Source: JAAYYM01 sp964483155
GTDB lineage: Bacteria; Bacillota; Clostridia; Lachnospirales; Lachnospiraceae
Reading direction: 5' to 3'
Assembly: GCA_964483155.1 (NCBI GenBank)
Contig: CAZAAC010000001.1
Location: 68,375 to 132,374 of the forward strand
DNA length: 64,000 bases
In this document: positions 1 through 9,395 of the stretch, in pieces
Layout of the letters: each line of letters begins with the position of its first letter
Position numbering within the stretch: position 1 is the stretch's first letter
Made by a program: the position numbers and the translations under genes
Notes under the pieces: generated by a model
What the model saw: only the letters and a program-made list of their open reading frames with translations
What the model was told of the DNA's origin: nothing
Database searches by the model: none

Positions 1-1125
1 CATTATACACATTGTGAACGCGTAATACAATGTTCCTACACAAAGTAATGCTGGCAGTGCTTCACTAAATACACGCAAGATATAGAATACCCCTACCAGC
101 ACAATTGCATACATCCATAACAATTTTTTTAGGCGCGCATTTTCATGAAACAATGCTGCCACAATGATTAATACAAAAAAATCATATGTTCTATGATAGG
201 TAATAATTAGTGACCATAAGGTTAAAATACCAATCACTAATGCATCATTGCCCTTTGGCAGGCAAAGAACCATAATAAATAAGATTATCATTAACACACC
301 AGCAAGTATCAAGGCAATTGGTGAACCTTGAAGCAAAGCCCCAAAATCTATACCACCTTCCGCTATAAGTGAACTTGACACCCGAAGCGGCTGTATAATC
401 ATATCTATTACACTTGTTCCCAGCCAAAATGATGCCCCGATTGTCAACACAATATGTATGAAGACTGAGATAATCAATTCTTTCCATTTTCGCCTGTACA
501 CAAAAAACAGTGCCAACGGTACTGTCAATGTATATTTAAAATAGCTTATTGCAAGACAAAACGCCGCAGGTATACAAATTTTATTTATACTACCTGCTTT
601 TTCACCATGCTTTTCTACAAAATAAACAGCCAGCAAAAAAAATGTGAATGAGAAAAGCGTATGTTGTCCAACACCCAGCTGATTACGATAAGGCGTTCCG
701 GATATCATCATAAGTACAAGTAAAACAAATACTTTAAAATCAATTTTTTTCAAAAAAGTACCGCGTAGAAGTACTATAATGGCTGCTGTAAAAATCAGAT
801 TCGATCCCAACCAGACATACCTTGCTATAAGAGGTGGCAAAAAAGTATATGGAATCAGTATCATCAACAAAGATGGAAATTGATTGGCTTCCATTTGTAA
901 ATAGTATTTCTCAAACTCTGCTATCACAGGTGATTTTGTGGCACTCATAGATTCTAAGTATGGGTTGACTTTCATTACAAAGGCTTTTGCAGCATCCCAC
1001 TGGAAATCCTGGCTAAAAAGAATTGCATTCTTACAGCCCTGCACCAGAGAACCCATTGCCAATAAACCCAGCCCAATAAATAATAATGTCCATATTCTTT
1101 TATCTTTATATAACTTTTCAAACAT
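1..1125 (-). CDS. GT87-like polytopic membrane glycosyltransferase, partial at window edge
   Basis: An open frame of 375 codons without a stop runs off the left edge of the window, so the C-terminus is missing. The protein begins MFEKLYKDKRIW, has one N-terminal membrane segment, an extracytoplasmic loop with the FQWDAAKAF and NPYLE motifs, and then at least seven further membrane helices. A D-W-D/NPY loop after the first helix is usual in DUF2029/GT87 transferases, which use polyprenyl-phosphate sugars outside the membrane. I infer that family from layout and motifs only. The start at 1125 has AAGGA seven bases upstream; an in-frame ATG at 1146 lacks a good ribosome site. It is the last gene of the ABC-transporter polysaccharide run and is separated from pgcA by a 10-bp tandem repeat. 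Confidence 0.7.
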   Translation of the reverse strand, partial: MFEKLYKDKRIWTLLFIGLGLLAMGSLVQGCKNAILFSQDFQWDAAKAFVMKVNPYLESMSATKSPVIAEFEKYYLQMEANQFPSLLMILIPYTFLPPLIARYVWLGSNLIFTAAIIVLLRGTFLKKIDFKVFVLLVLMMISGTPYRNQLGVGQHTLFSFTFFLLAVYFVEKHGEKAGSINKICIPAAFCLAISYFKYTLTVPLALFFVYRRKWKELIISVFIHIVLTIGASFWLGTSVIDMIIQPLRVSSSLIAEGGIDFGALLQGSPIALILAGVLMIILFIMVLCLPKGNDALVIGILTLWSLIITYHRTYDFFVLIIVAALFHENARLKKLLWMYAIVLVGVFYILRVFSEALPALLCVGTLYYAFTMCIM

Positions 1126-1144
1126 CAAGAATCCTTCTCTCAGC

Positions 1145-1214
1145 ATCCACTTGCATCTTCATGCGTCTTTATGCATCTTCATGCGTCTTTATGCATCTTT
1201 ATGCATCTACTTGC
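1145..1214. repeat. 10-bp tandem repeat between pgcA and the GT87-like gene
   Basis: Seven head-to-tail 10-bp units fill most of the gap between the pgcA stop and the next start codon. Read on the minus strand the unit is GCATRAAGAY; the five central units match it and the two flanking units are degenerate (GCAAGTAGAT, GCAAGTGGAT). The array ends about 20 bases before the start codon at 1125 and overlaps the alternative in-frame ATG at 1146. The unit length is not a multiple of three. Confidence 0.9.
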
Positions 1215-1226
1215 TTTTTTGCATTT

Positions 1227-2951
1227 TTAAGCCAGACTCATAACACTATTCCCCAATATATTCAGCTTCTCCTCGGCGTCACTAAGCGAATTTCCTTTGA
1301 CACCTGTGTAAAACTTAATCTTGGGTTCTGTTCCTGATGGCCTTGCACAACACCACGAATCATTCTCTAATTCAAAGTACAAAACATTTGAAGAAGGAAG
1401 ATCAATTTTTGTCTTTATTCCTGTTTTGATTTCAGTTACTTCTTGTGCTTCATAGTCTATAAAATTTATTACCCTTAGATCCCCAAAATTTTCTGGTGGA
1501 TTCTTGCGAAGCTTTTCCATAATGGCCTCTATCTGCTCTGCACCTGTGATTCCTTTTAAGGTAATCGTATTCATTCCTTCTTTATAATAGCCATACTTCT
1601 CATAGATTGCTATCATCTGATCCCATAATGTATTTCCCTGTTCCATGCAAAATGCAGCTACTTCGCATAAACACATAACCGCTACCACTGCATCTTTATC
1701 GCGTGCATGCGTTCCTGCAAGGCATCCATAGCTCTCTTCAAAACCAAATACATATTCATATGTATGGTTTTGCTCAAATAATTTTATCTGTTCACCAATA
1801 TATTTGAATCCTGTCAAGACTTCAAATAATTTAACTTGATATTCCTCTGCGATTTTATCTACCATATTCGTTGTCACAATGGTTTTTACAAGAGCCGCAT
1901 TATCTGGTAATGTTCCATTCAGTTTTCTCTCTCTTAATATATACTCTGCAATGAGTGCTCCAGACATATTACCAGTAAATGGGATATAGCTACCTGTCTT
2001 TGCATCTTTTACATAGATACCCAGACGATCTGCATCTGGATCTGTCGCAAGTACAATATCTGCATCCTTTTCCTTTGCTAACTGCAAGGCCAATGCAAAC
2101 GCTGCCGGATCCTCTGGATTTGGATAAGCAAGCGTTGTAAACGCGGGATCAGGCAACTCCTGTTCTGGCACAACAAATACATGTTTGAAACCTAATTCTG
2201 CAAGTATCCGACGAACCGGTAAATTTCCAGCTCCATGAAACGGTGTATAGACTATTTTAATTTTATCTGCTGCTTTTTTAATCACTTCTGGATGAATAAT
2301 CAATTTTTTTAGCTCTGCCATATAAGCATCGTCAATCGGTTCACCAATCACATTATATAGCCGTTTTGCGATTGCTTCTTCCTTGCCCATGATTTTAACA
2401 GTATTATAATCCGTCACATTACTCACTTCCCTAATAATGTCTGTATCTTTTGGTGCCGTAATCTGTGCGCCATCCTCCCAATAAACTTTATATCCATTAT
2501 ATTCAGGTGGATTATGGCTGGCTGTTATAACAATTCCTGCCGTACAACCAAGTTCTCTTACTGCAAAAGATAATTCCGGTGTAGGGCGAAGCGCATCAAA
2601 TACATATGCCTTTATCCCATTTGCCGCAAGACAAAGAGCAGCCTCGTCCGCAAATTCAGGAGACATATTTCTAGAATCATATGCAATTGCAACTCCTTTT
2701 TTTGAAGCATTTTGCTTAATAATATAGTTTGCAAGTCCCTGCGTTGATTTTCTAATTGTATAAAGATTGATACGATTCGTTCCTGCACCGATTATACCGC
2801 GCAGTCCTCCTGTACCAAACTCCAGTTCCTTATAAAATCTGTCTTGAATCTCTGCATCATTATCTCTAATTTCATTCAATTCACGTTTCGTGGCTTTATC
2901 AAAATAATCCTCTTCTAACCAAAATTCATATCGTTTTCTGTAATCCATCAT
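1227..2951 (-). CDS. pgcA: Phosphoglucomutase / phosphomannomutase
   Basis: Alpha-D-phosphohexomutase of about 574 residues, the usual length for the PgcA type. It interconverts glucose 6-phosphate and glucose 1-phosphate in the cytoplasm, supplying the substrate for RfbA and UDP-glucose synthesis. Visible motifs in order are the phosphoserine loop TASHNPP (residues 143-149, Ser145), the metal-binding DPDADR (about 305), the sugar-binding GFEESYG (about 400) and the C-terminal phosphate-binding RPSGTEPKIKFY. I chose the ATG-ATG at 2951 because AAGGAGGAAGC precedes it directly; a longer frame reaching 3008 would overlap the upstream gene and has no ribosome site. It follows two GT2 genes in the same run. 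Confidence 0.93.
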   Translation of the reverse strand: MMDYRKRYEFWLEEDYFDKATKRELNEIRDNDAEIQDRFYKELEFGTGGLRGIIGAGTNRINLYTIRKSTQGLANYIIKQNASKKGVAIAYDSRNMSPEFADEAALCLAANGIKAYVFDALRPTPELSFAVRELGCTAGIVITASHNPPEYNGYKVYWEDGAQITAPKDTDIIREVSNVTDYNTVKIMGKEEAIAKRLYNVIGEPIDDAYMAELKKLIIHPEVIKKAADKIKIVYTPFHGAGNLPVRRILAELGFKHVFVVPEQELPDPAFTTLAYPNPEDPAAFALALQLAKEKDADIVLATDPDADRLGIYVKDAKTGSYIPFTGNMSGALIAEYILRERKLNGTLPDNAALVKTIVTTNMVDKIAEEYQVKLFEVLTGFKYIGEQIKLFEQNHTYEYVFGFEESYGCLAGTHARDKDAVVAVMCLCEVAAFCMEQGNTLWDQMIAIYEKYGYYKEGMNTITLKGITGAEQIEAIMEKLRKNPPENFGDLRVINFIDYEAQEVTEIKTGIKTKIDLPSSNVLYFELENDSWCCARPSGTEPKIKFYTGVKGNSLSDAEEKLNILGNSVMSLA

Positions 2952-3004
2952 CGCTTCCTCCTTGCAAAATATGAAATCAACACCAAAGTTCACTTCTATA
3001 AAAC

Positions 3005-5053
3005 TCAAACCAAGTTTTTTCCATCATTACCCCTTAAGACATAATTGCTATAGTCAAGTGAAAAATTAGGGTTATAGTAAGGATCACCCGCCTCAATAAC
3101 ATCTTTCCATTTTTGGCGGAAGAGTTCTGCTTCTGCATTGTAACGCTTGGCATTTATTGTGCTGACATCTTCCAAATCAAGTCCTCTTGATCTCGATTCA
3201 TAGTGGAATAATTCAGCAAATGGCGTAAATACATTTAATAATCCCTTTTCACGAATACGTAAGCAGTAATCCACATCATTTAGTGCTACTGCAAATTCCT
3301 CAGAAAGACCATGCAACTCATCAAAAAGCGCTTTAGATGTCATCATGCAGGCACCTGTTACTGCTGATACATTCTGTGCATAGCAAAGACGTCCCATATA
3401 ACCAAGATTCTCTTTTTCCATTTTATAATGGGTATGCCCAGCTGTACGATGTGCACCAAGCCCAATAACAATCCCCGCGTGCTGTATGGAATAGTCTTCA
3501 TAATAGAGCATACAACCAACTGCTCCGACATCCTGACGTTGCGCATACATCAAAAGCTCTTCTATCCAGTTACGTGTGATTACTTCTGTATCATTGTTTA
3601 AAAGAATCAAATACTCACCTGACGCATAGCTAGCACCATAATTAATGATTGTAGCATAATTAAAATTTCCATGATAAGTAACCACTTGAACAGCCGGATG
3701 TTTTTGATACTCTCTATAGCACGCAAACGTTTCTTCTGCAGTGCTGTTATTCTCAATGATAATTATTTCAATATTTTCATAAGAGGATTTTTGCAAAATA
3801 GATTCTATACATCTACGCAGGTCCCCTGCATGATCTTTGTTTGGAATCAGTATTGATATTTTGGGTTTTGCTAATAATTTGTATCTAATCCTAAATATTG
3901 TCTCAAAAGCCCTTGAACTCTCAATCTTAAACCCTTCAAAACCGCATGACTGCAGATGTGCTGTCACAGCACCTTTGGCGGCGTCAATCGCATATGTCTT
4001 CGCATTAATGTTTGCTGCAACACTCCCTGCATGTGAGCGCCAATAATACAATATTTTGGGAATATGACATATCTTCTCAGCCACTGCTACCAAACGTAAA
4101 ATCATATCATGATCTTGACTCCCATCATATTCGCTTCTGAACAATCCCGTTTTTTCTAACAATGATGCCCTAAACACTGAAAAATGACAGATATAATTAT
4201 TTGCACGCAGATTATCAATTGAAAAATCAGGTTTGAAATGAAGTGTAATCATATGATCAATGCTACTACCCTTAAATGTCGTTTCGTCGCAATAAATGTA
4301 GTCTGCATCTTCTTCACAGATAACTTTCATATACTCATACAATGCCGCAGGGTGAAGTAAATCATCATGATCAAACAAGCCAATATATTCTCCCGTAGCC
4401 ATTTCAAAACAAACATTTGTATTCCCTGATATTCCCCTGTTTTTCTCAATAGGACGATACTTTATACGAAATTTTTCACTTAAGCCTAATAGAGCTGCAT
4501 CGACTGCATCTTTATCTGCATACTCTTTACAGACTTCTTCAACATATGCATGCTCCTTATCTGAACCATCTGCCAAACACAATTCCCAATTCTCATATGT
4601 CTGTGCAATGACAGATTCTATCATTTCACGTAAAAATTTCTCCGGCGTATTGTATAGTGGCACCAAAATACTGAACTTTATATTTTTAGGAAATTTTTCC
4701 TCTCTCTGCTTCTGTATTTCATCTGAAGCAGGCAGGCTTTCTGTCCCATAGCTTCGATACGCCCTTCTTTCAATCATCTTACTCTGTATTTTTCGAATAA
4801 AATTCTTCGGGTTTCCATATCGTCTTACTCTAATGATAGCATTTTTAGTATGACTCCATACCAATCTAAATGGATAAATACATTTCCATATAAGACTATT
4901 GCGCAATTTGTCAAGTTTATATGTTAAATCCGCACTCTTGGCTTCTGCTGCAACAAGTGCCTCTGTCAATTCAGAATTTTTTACCACTTCTCGCTCATAC
5001 AAATCTTTATAATACTGATTTAGCTGTATATCATATTCTTCTTTTTGGTTCAT
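3005..5053 (-). CDS. Tandem-domain GT2 glycosyltransferase (rhamnan-synthesis type)
   Basis: Protein of 682 residues with an N-terminal coiled-coil-like stretch (about 1-55), a basic linker, then two complete GT-A domains. The first (about 127-370) starts FSILVPLYNTPEKF and has an intact FDHDD nucleotide/metal motif; the second (about 393-640) starts ISILIPNKDHAG and has LLNNDTEV. No membrane helix is visible, so it probably acts at the cytoplasmic face on a lipid-linked glycan. Two-domain GT2 enzymes of this kind often add alternating linkages during ABC-dependent chain growth; sugar and linkage cannot be read from sequence. GGGGAG precedes the start, which overlaps the 3' end of the upstream GT2 gene by 23 bases. 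Confidence 0.88.
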   Translation of the reverse strand: MNQKEEYDIQLNQYYKDLYEREVVKNSELTEALVAAEAKSADLTYKLDKLRNSLIWKCIYPFRLVWSHTKNAIIRVRRYGNPKNFIRKIQSKMIERRAYRSYGTESLPASDEIQKQREEKFPKNIKFSILVPLYNTPEKFLREMIESVIAQTYENWELCLADGSDKEHAYVEEVCKEYADKDAVDAALLGLSEKFRIKYRPIEKNRGISGNTNVCFEMATGEYIGLFDHDDLLHPAALYEYMKVICEEDADYIYCDETTFKGSSIDHMITLHFKPDFSIDNLRANNYICHFSVFRASLLEKTGLFRSEYDGSQDHDMILRLVAVAEKICHIPKILYYWRSHAGSVAANINAKTYAIDAAKGAVTAHLQSCGFEGFKIESSRAFETIFRIRYKLLAKPKISILIPNKDHAGDLRRCIESILQKSSYENIEIIIIENNSTAEETFACYREYQKHPAVQVVTYHGNFNYATIINYGASYASGEYLILLNNDTEVITRNWIEELLMYAQRQDVGAVGCMLYYEDYSIQHAGIVIGLGAHRTAGHTHYKMEKENLGYMGRLCYAQNVSAVTGACMMTSKALFDELHGLSEEFAVALNDVDYCLRIREKGLLNVFTPFAELFHYESRSRGLDLEDVSTINAKRYNAEAELFRQKWKDVIEAGDPYYNPNFSLDYSNYVLRGNDGKNLV

Positions 5054-7049
5054 AATGCTCCCCTATAACAAAATATTTTTGAAATGAAATTTTTGATCTA
5101 ACCAGCAACGCTGTCTGGTATACTACTGACTCATCTATAAGTTCACTTTTTACTTTACATACAAATCCGGCAAGTCCCCCGCTTCTAGCCTCTGGAAATA
5201 CTTTCATTACATCCGCACGATGTTTGTCGCTTACTTCTATTTGAAGAACATCCCCCACTGGCGGTATCAAAAGCAAATGCCTTGTAAAATAAACATTGTC
5301 TGTTTTCATAAGAAGCGACCATCCTTCAAAATAGAAATAATCACTGTCTTCGGCCTGTATTCCTCTGATATAATCCTTCCTTTCAAGATTCCACTGCATT
5401 TTTTTTGGTGTTGTTTGCCTTGGTAATTTTGTTCTGGCGATTACACTATATGCATTTAAATAGGCCCTGCTTTCATAGTCATATTCTACATTTGGACGAT
5501 AGTCAAGCGTATCTCCAATCAGATTGACATTATAAAAAGGGTCTGTTTTTCCAAGCCAACAATGACGTGCATAAAATTTTTCGCGCTCTTCCAATAGACG
5601 CACATGCTTGTCCTGATCCCACTGATCATAACCCCTGGTCTGCGATTCATAATGATACAGTAAAGTATCATTACATATTACATTATAGTACCCCGCTTCA
5701 TACAGTGAAACACACAAATCCACATCATTGTAACTCACACCCATCTTATCACTAAACCCACCAACTTGAAAGTATTTTTCACGAGAAATCATCATGCATG
5801 CACCCGTTACGGCAATCACATTATAATTCTTTTTATTTCGCCCGAAATAATAACTATTACTATCCGAAAAGGAGGATAGCTTGTGTGTTGGGCCGCACGT
5901 CTGGTTGGTAATCCCTATATGTTGTATGATAGTCGTGCCAGGATAAAGAAGTTTCGCTCCAACTGCTCCTACATGTGACATTGTGGCATAACTTAACATT
6001 TTATTAATAAACATAGGATCTGATACTTCAATATCATCATTCATAAACAACAAGAACTCACCATTTGCAGCTTTCGCACCGATATTACACATCATTGAAT
6101 AATTAAATTCCATTGGTTGATAGATATATTGATATGCTAATTCCCTCGCATATCTTTCAATTTCTCTCTTATTTTCTTCTTTACTGCCGTTATCAACAAT
6201 TATAATCTCTACTTTATTATATTTAGATTTAACATTGATTGATTGTGTGCATAATTTTAAGGAGCTAACATTATCTTTTGATAAAATCACTAGAGAAATC
6301 AACGTTTCTTCACCACTTGCACGATTCCCATTCCTATTTCTTCGTTCAAATGCTGTCTCCTTGATTTTACAAATTTCTTCCTCCTCATTCAAATTGATTA
6401 TGGAATCAACTGTTATTTTCTCTTCGCTCATATTTGTATTTTTGTGATATAATATTTGCGGAATATGCAGTACTTTAGGACTATTTTCTGACACCTTAAT
6501 TAGCATATCATATAAGCGAGCTGCTTCGCTACCTTCCACCATTATAGGGATATTTTTTACTGCTTCTTTCTTTATGACAAAAAAATTTCCTATGTAAAAA
6601 AAAGATAGAAGTGTATCTGGAGACCAGTCTGGCTTAAAGAAAGGCGTATGACGCATGTTATTCTCAATTAACACACAATCTTCATCAGAATATATTAAAT
6701 CATAATTTAATATATTCTCAATCGTGGATAATGCTTCGGGAATAAGCTCTCCAGCACTATTTACATAAGCAATATAATCTCCAGCCATGGAATCAAAATC
6801 AAAAATATCAGTCTCTTCTTCTATATATTCGATATTCTGATAGAGCTGATTCCATTTATGATATCCTCCAAATGGTACAACAGTAATAAGTGGGCCACAC
6901 TTATGCATCCCACTTATCTCTTTTGCAGAACCATTACTTTCGTTCTCAGTAATCCAAGCCCTATATACCTCTGTCTGCCTCTGCAGTTCATGATTATAAA
7001 TAGCATGGCATTGATTCTTCTTTTTACTCACAAACATATATCTACGCAT
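5031..7049 (-). CDS. GT2 glycosyltransferase with a degenerate first domain
   Basis: Protein of about 672 residues. An N-terminal region (about 52-205) looks like a shortened GT2 domain: it keeps the trailing motifs YSDED and FFKPDWSPDTLLSF, but the usual DHDDE metal motif is replaced by YVNSAGEL (residues 95-102). A second domain (about 250-450) starts ISLVILSKDN and has the intact FMNDDIEV. About 200 further residues at the C-terminus match nothing I recognise. The start is uncertain: 7076 has no ribosome site, ATG 7049 overlaps the stop of the upstream gene, and ATG 7036 lies ten bases after a GTGAT element. Product and linkage are unknown. It sits between the capping enzyme and a second GT2, as in ABC-dependent O-antigen loci. 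Confidence 0.82.
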   Translation of the reverse strand: MRRYMFVSKKKNQCHAIYNHELQRQTEVYRAWITENESNGSAKEISGMHKCGPLITVVPFGGYHKWNQLYQNIEYIEEETDIFDFDSMAGDYIAYVNSAGELIPEALSTIENILNYDLIYSDEDCVLIENNMRHTPFFKPDWSPDTLLSFFYIGNFFVIKKEAVKNIPIMVEGSEAARLYDMLIKVSENSPKVLHIPQILYHKNTNMSEEKITVDSIINLNEEEEICKIKETAFERRNRNGNRASGEETLISLVILSKDNVSSLKLCTQSINVKSKYNKVEIIIVDNGSKEENKREIERYARELAYQYIYQPMEFNYSMMCNIGAKAANGEFLLFMNDDIEVSDPMFINKMLSYATMSHVGAVGAKLLYPGTTIIQHIGITNQTCGPTHKLSSFSDSNSYYFGRNKKNYNVIAVTGACMMISREKYFQVGGFSDKMGVSYNDVDLCVSLYEAGYYNVICNDTLLYHYESQTRGYDQWDQDKHVRLLEEREKFYARHCWLGKTDPFYNVNLIGDTLDYRPNVEYDYESRAYLNAYSVIARTKLPRQTTPKKMQWNLERKDYIRGIQAEDSDYFYFEGWSLLMKTDNVYFTRHLLLIPPVGDVLQIEVSDKHRADVMKVFPEARSGGLAGFVCKVKSELIDESVVYQTALLVRSKISFQKYFVIGEHYEPKRRI

Positions 7050-9360
7050 CACTTTCTTGATTATAATAATAGTCATCCATAGCTAATCGCCTATTTATTA
7101 TCTTATATTTTATCAAAATGCGTTCCAGCAAAGACAATTTCTTTTTATTACGCCTTCTCTTTTCAGCCAACGCTTTTGTTATTTCATCAAAAAATGCCTT
7201 TCGAAGCATACCTACTGTATATTCAACACGCATGCCTATCGCTTTATGAGGTATCTCTTCTATAATAATCTGTGCGTCGTCCGTATCAAATAGAAACATG
7301 GACGGCGTGATTTTTAAACCATTAACAATATATCTCTTTACAATTTGTTCACCCTCCTCCATAATTATCGTAATCTTGTTAACTTTCAAGGAACAAGGAT
7401 ATTCCGTTGGATCAATCCTGATTGCACGCATCCTTTTTTCCAGCTTAAACTCTATCGTAACTTCTGCAACATTATTTACACCTGCAAATACAGGAATTTT
7501 ATTTTCTTCACAAAACCCTTCCCCTATACTAAAATAGACCTTTGGTGTATGCAAATTACGAAGTAACGACTCGCCTTCAAACATCAGCGCCATATCAACC
7601 GTAGCGGATGGCATAATCGCATGCAATAACGTCAATGAAGCCTTTTCTCCAATAATATATTGTTGAAAATGCTCTTCCATTTTGCAAAAAGCATCCCTCT
7701 CGTTCTGCATTATATTGAACTTCTCATATAAATCAATTCCCTGTTTATTAAGGTAATTCCTAAACTTTTTAGATTTCTCATCTCGCAGCAAGTAATACAA
7801 GGAACGATAAATTACATACTTTAATGGTATCTGAAATTCAAATGTCCACTCATAATCAAGTATATTCCATTCAAATTCCTGATTTTCACCTTCTGTAAAA
7901 AGAATATTACTAAAAATCAAATCAAAATCACACGGACTGCATCCTGCATAATCTTTGCCAAGCGTCCATTTTCCAAAGAATTTCTCAAATTTACCTGTTG
8001 CCTGAAATGATTCCTCTTCTTTTGTCTTGCTAAGTTCATTTACAAACTTTTCAATCATAAAAATCATTTTCTCATATTGTTTATTTTCCTGTAGCATATT
8101 CAAATGCTGTTCAAAGTCAGTTCCTACAAGATACTGCAATTCAATTCTATCACGTGCTTTTGAAGATCTCCCCGCAATGGCTGGTTCTTCCTCTCCTTTT
8201 TGCAGACTTATAATATGATTCGGTTTAAACAGCAAACCATGAAATTCTGATTTTAACATTTCGAAATGACTTTGCATATTTGCAATATGCTCATTTGCTT
8301 TCGCTGTAAGTGCCGCCTTATAGATATGACGTCTTCCTTCTTTTACCGTCACATAAGTCATTACTGCGAATTCATCCTTCCGTTCCGATGAATACTTTGC
8401 ATATATTGTTCTCTCTTTCCATTCCACTTCTCCATTAGAAAGTACAACCAAAAATGAATTGGAATAGTGCGGAAACATGCCTTCTCTAATAACCTGATCA
8501 AATACTTTTGACTCATTGAATACAACTATTCTGTCCGCGTCAAAATTACGAAGATTTGTAGTTAAACTTCCTTCTTTAGGGAGTATTTCGTCAGAATAGA
8601 TAGTGTGTGCAAGTTTATAATCCGGATACGGATAATAGAACTCACTGTTAAAACCACTTTTCTCCGTAATCTCTTCCAAACGCTTTTTTGAAAATGTCCT
8701 AACCCCAGATGAATTTGTGTAGCCTTCTATTCCCTCGTAATATCTACCTGTATGATCTTCTTTACAACCCGCAAAATATTTTAGTCCATATTGATTTTCT
8801 ATTGCAATAATGATCTTACCGCCTGGTGCCAGATGCCTGCCAACTCTCTTCAATAATATTTCATGGGGTGATTCTCCTTTAATATAACTTTCTGCATACT
8901 CAAAAACACCAATCAAAGTAATGAAGTCATATTTTTCAGATAAATCCTGCTCAATATCTTCAAAATTTCCAACCAATATTTTAATATTTCCACGATGACG
9001 ATTTCGTGTTGCATTAATAGTACTTCTCTTTTTACTAAGCTCAACACAGGTGACATCTTGCGCCATATCAGAAAGCGTTCCCGTAATTGCACCACATCCC
9101 GAACCTATTTCAAGAACCTTATGAGACTTACAAATTGGCAACCAGCTTACAACGTTTCCCCTGATATGGGATAAGTGATACAGCATAGGCCAAGAACGAC
9201 TGCCTAAAATTATTCTGTCAAACTCAGATTCATCATATTTCGCAACAACCTGAAGCAAAGCATCTTCACTGCTTCCCTCACTGTAATAATCTTCATTTGG
9301 ATACTTTGAATAATCCAGTAATACTTTTCCAATCTTTTCTTGCCTGTCCGTTAATTCCAT
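7042..9360 (-). CDS. WbdD-like SAM methyltransferase fused to a kinase-like domain
   Basis: Protein of about 772 residues. Residues 40-300 are a class I SAM methyltransferase: motif I VLEIGSGCG (82-90), acidic Glu107 after strand 2, and LAPGGKIIIAIENQYG (177-192). Residues 320-560 look like a small-molecule or protein-kinase fold: candidate ATP lysine in YKAAL (348), hinge-like IELQYLVG (406-413), catalytic-loop-like CDFDLIFSNILF (477-488) and metal-loop-like LDYEW (501-505). A beta-rich stretch and a basic C-terminus follow. E. coli WbdD has the same order, methyltransferase then kinase, and caps the O9a chain with methyl phosphate. The gene lies directly after wzt, which supports a capping role. 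Kinase activity is inferred. Start ATG 9360 has GGGAGA six bases upstream. Confidence 0.75.
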   Translation of the reverse strand: MELTDRQEKIGKVLLDYSKYPNEDYYSEGSSEDALLQVVAKYDESEFDRIILGSRSWPMLYHLSHIRGNVVSWLPICKSHKVLEIGSGCGAITGTLSDMAQDVTCVELSKKRSTINATRNRHRGNIKILVGNFEDIEQDLSEKYDFITLIGVFEYAESYIKGESPHEILLKRVGRHLAPGGKIIIAIENQYGLKYFAGCKEDHTGRYYEGIEGYTNSSGVRTFSKKRLEEITEKSGFNSEFYYPYPDYKLAHTIYSDEILPKEGSLTTNLRNFDADRIVVFNESKVFDQVIREGMFPHYSNSFLVVLSNGEVEWKERTIYAKYSSERKDEFAVMTYVTVKEGRRHIYKAALTAKANEHIANMQSHFEMLKSEFHGLLFKPNHIISLQKGEEEPAIAGRSSKARDRIELQYLVGTDFEQHLNMLQENKQYEKMIFMIEKFVNELSKTKEEESFQATGKFEKFFGKWTLGKDYAGCSPCDFDLIFSNILFTEGENQEFEWNILDYEWTFEFQIPLKYVIYRSLYYLLRDEKSKKFRNYLNKQGIDLYEKFNIMQNERDAFCKMEEHFQQYIIGEKASLTLLHAIMPSATVDMALMFEGESLLRNLHTPKVYFSIGEGFCEENKIPVFAGVNNVAEVTIEFKLEKRMRAIRIDPTEYPCSLKVNKITIIMEEGEQIVKRYIVNGLKITPSMFLFDTDDAQIIIEEIPHKAIGMRVEYTVGMLRKAFFDEITKALAEKRRRNKKKLSLLERILIKYKIINRRLAMDDYYYNQESDA

Positions 9361-9395
9361 TTTATCTCTCCCATAATAAAACATCTGCTATTCCG

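Noticed and set aside
938..1337. Plus-strand frames with His/Tyr/Ala repeats over the 10-bp array
   Set aside because: Shadows of the minus-strand GT87-like gene and the tandem array, without ribosome sites.
3005..7076. The two large GT2 genes as one frameshifted gene
   Set aside because: Each has its own complete domain set; the 23-base overlap and separate ribosome site fit coupled genes.
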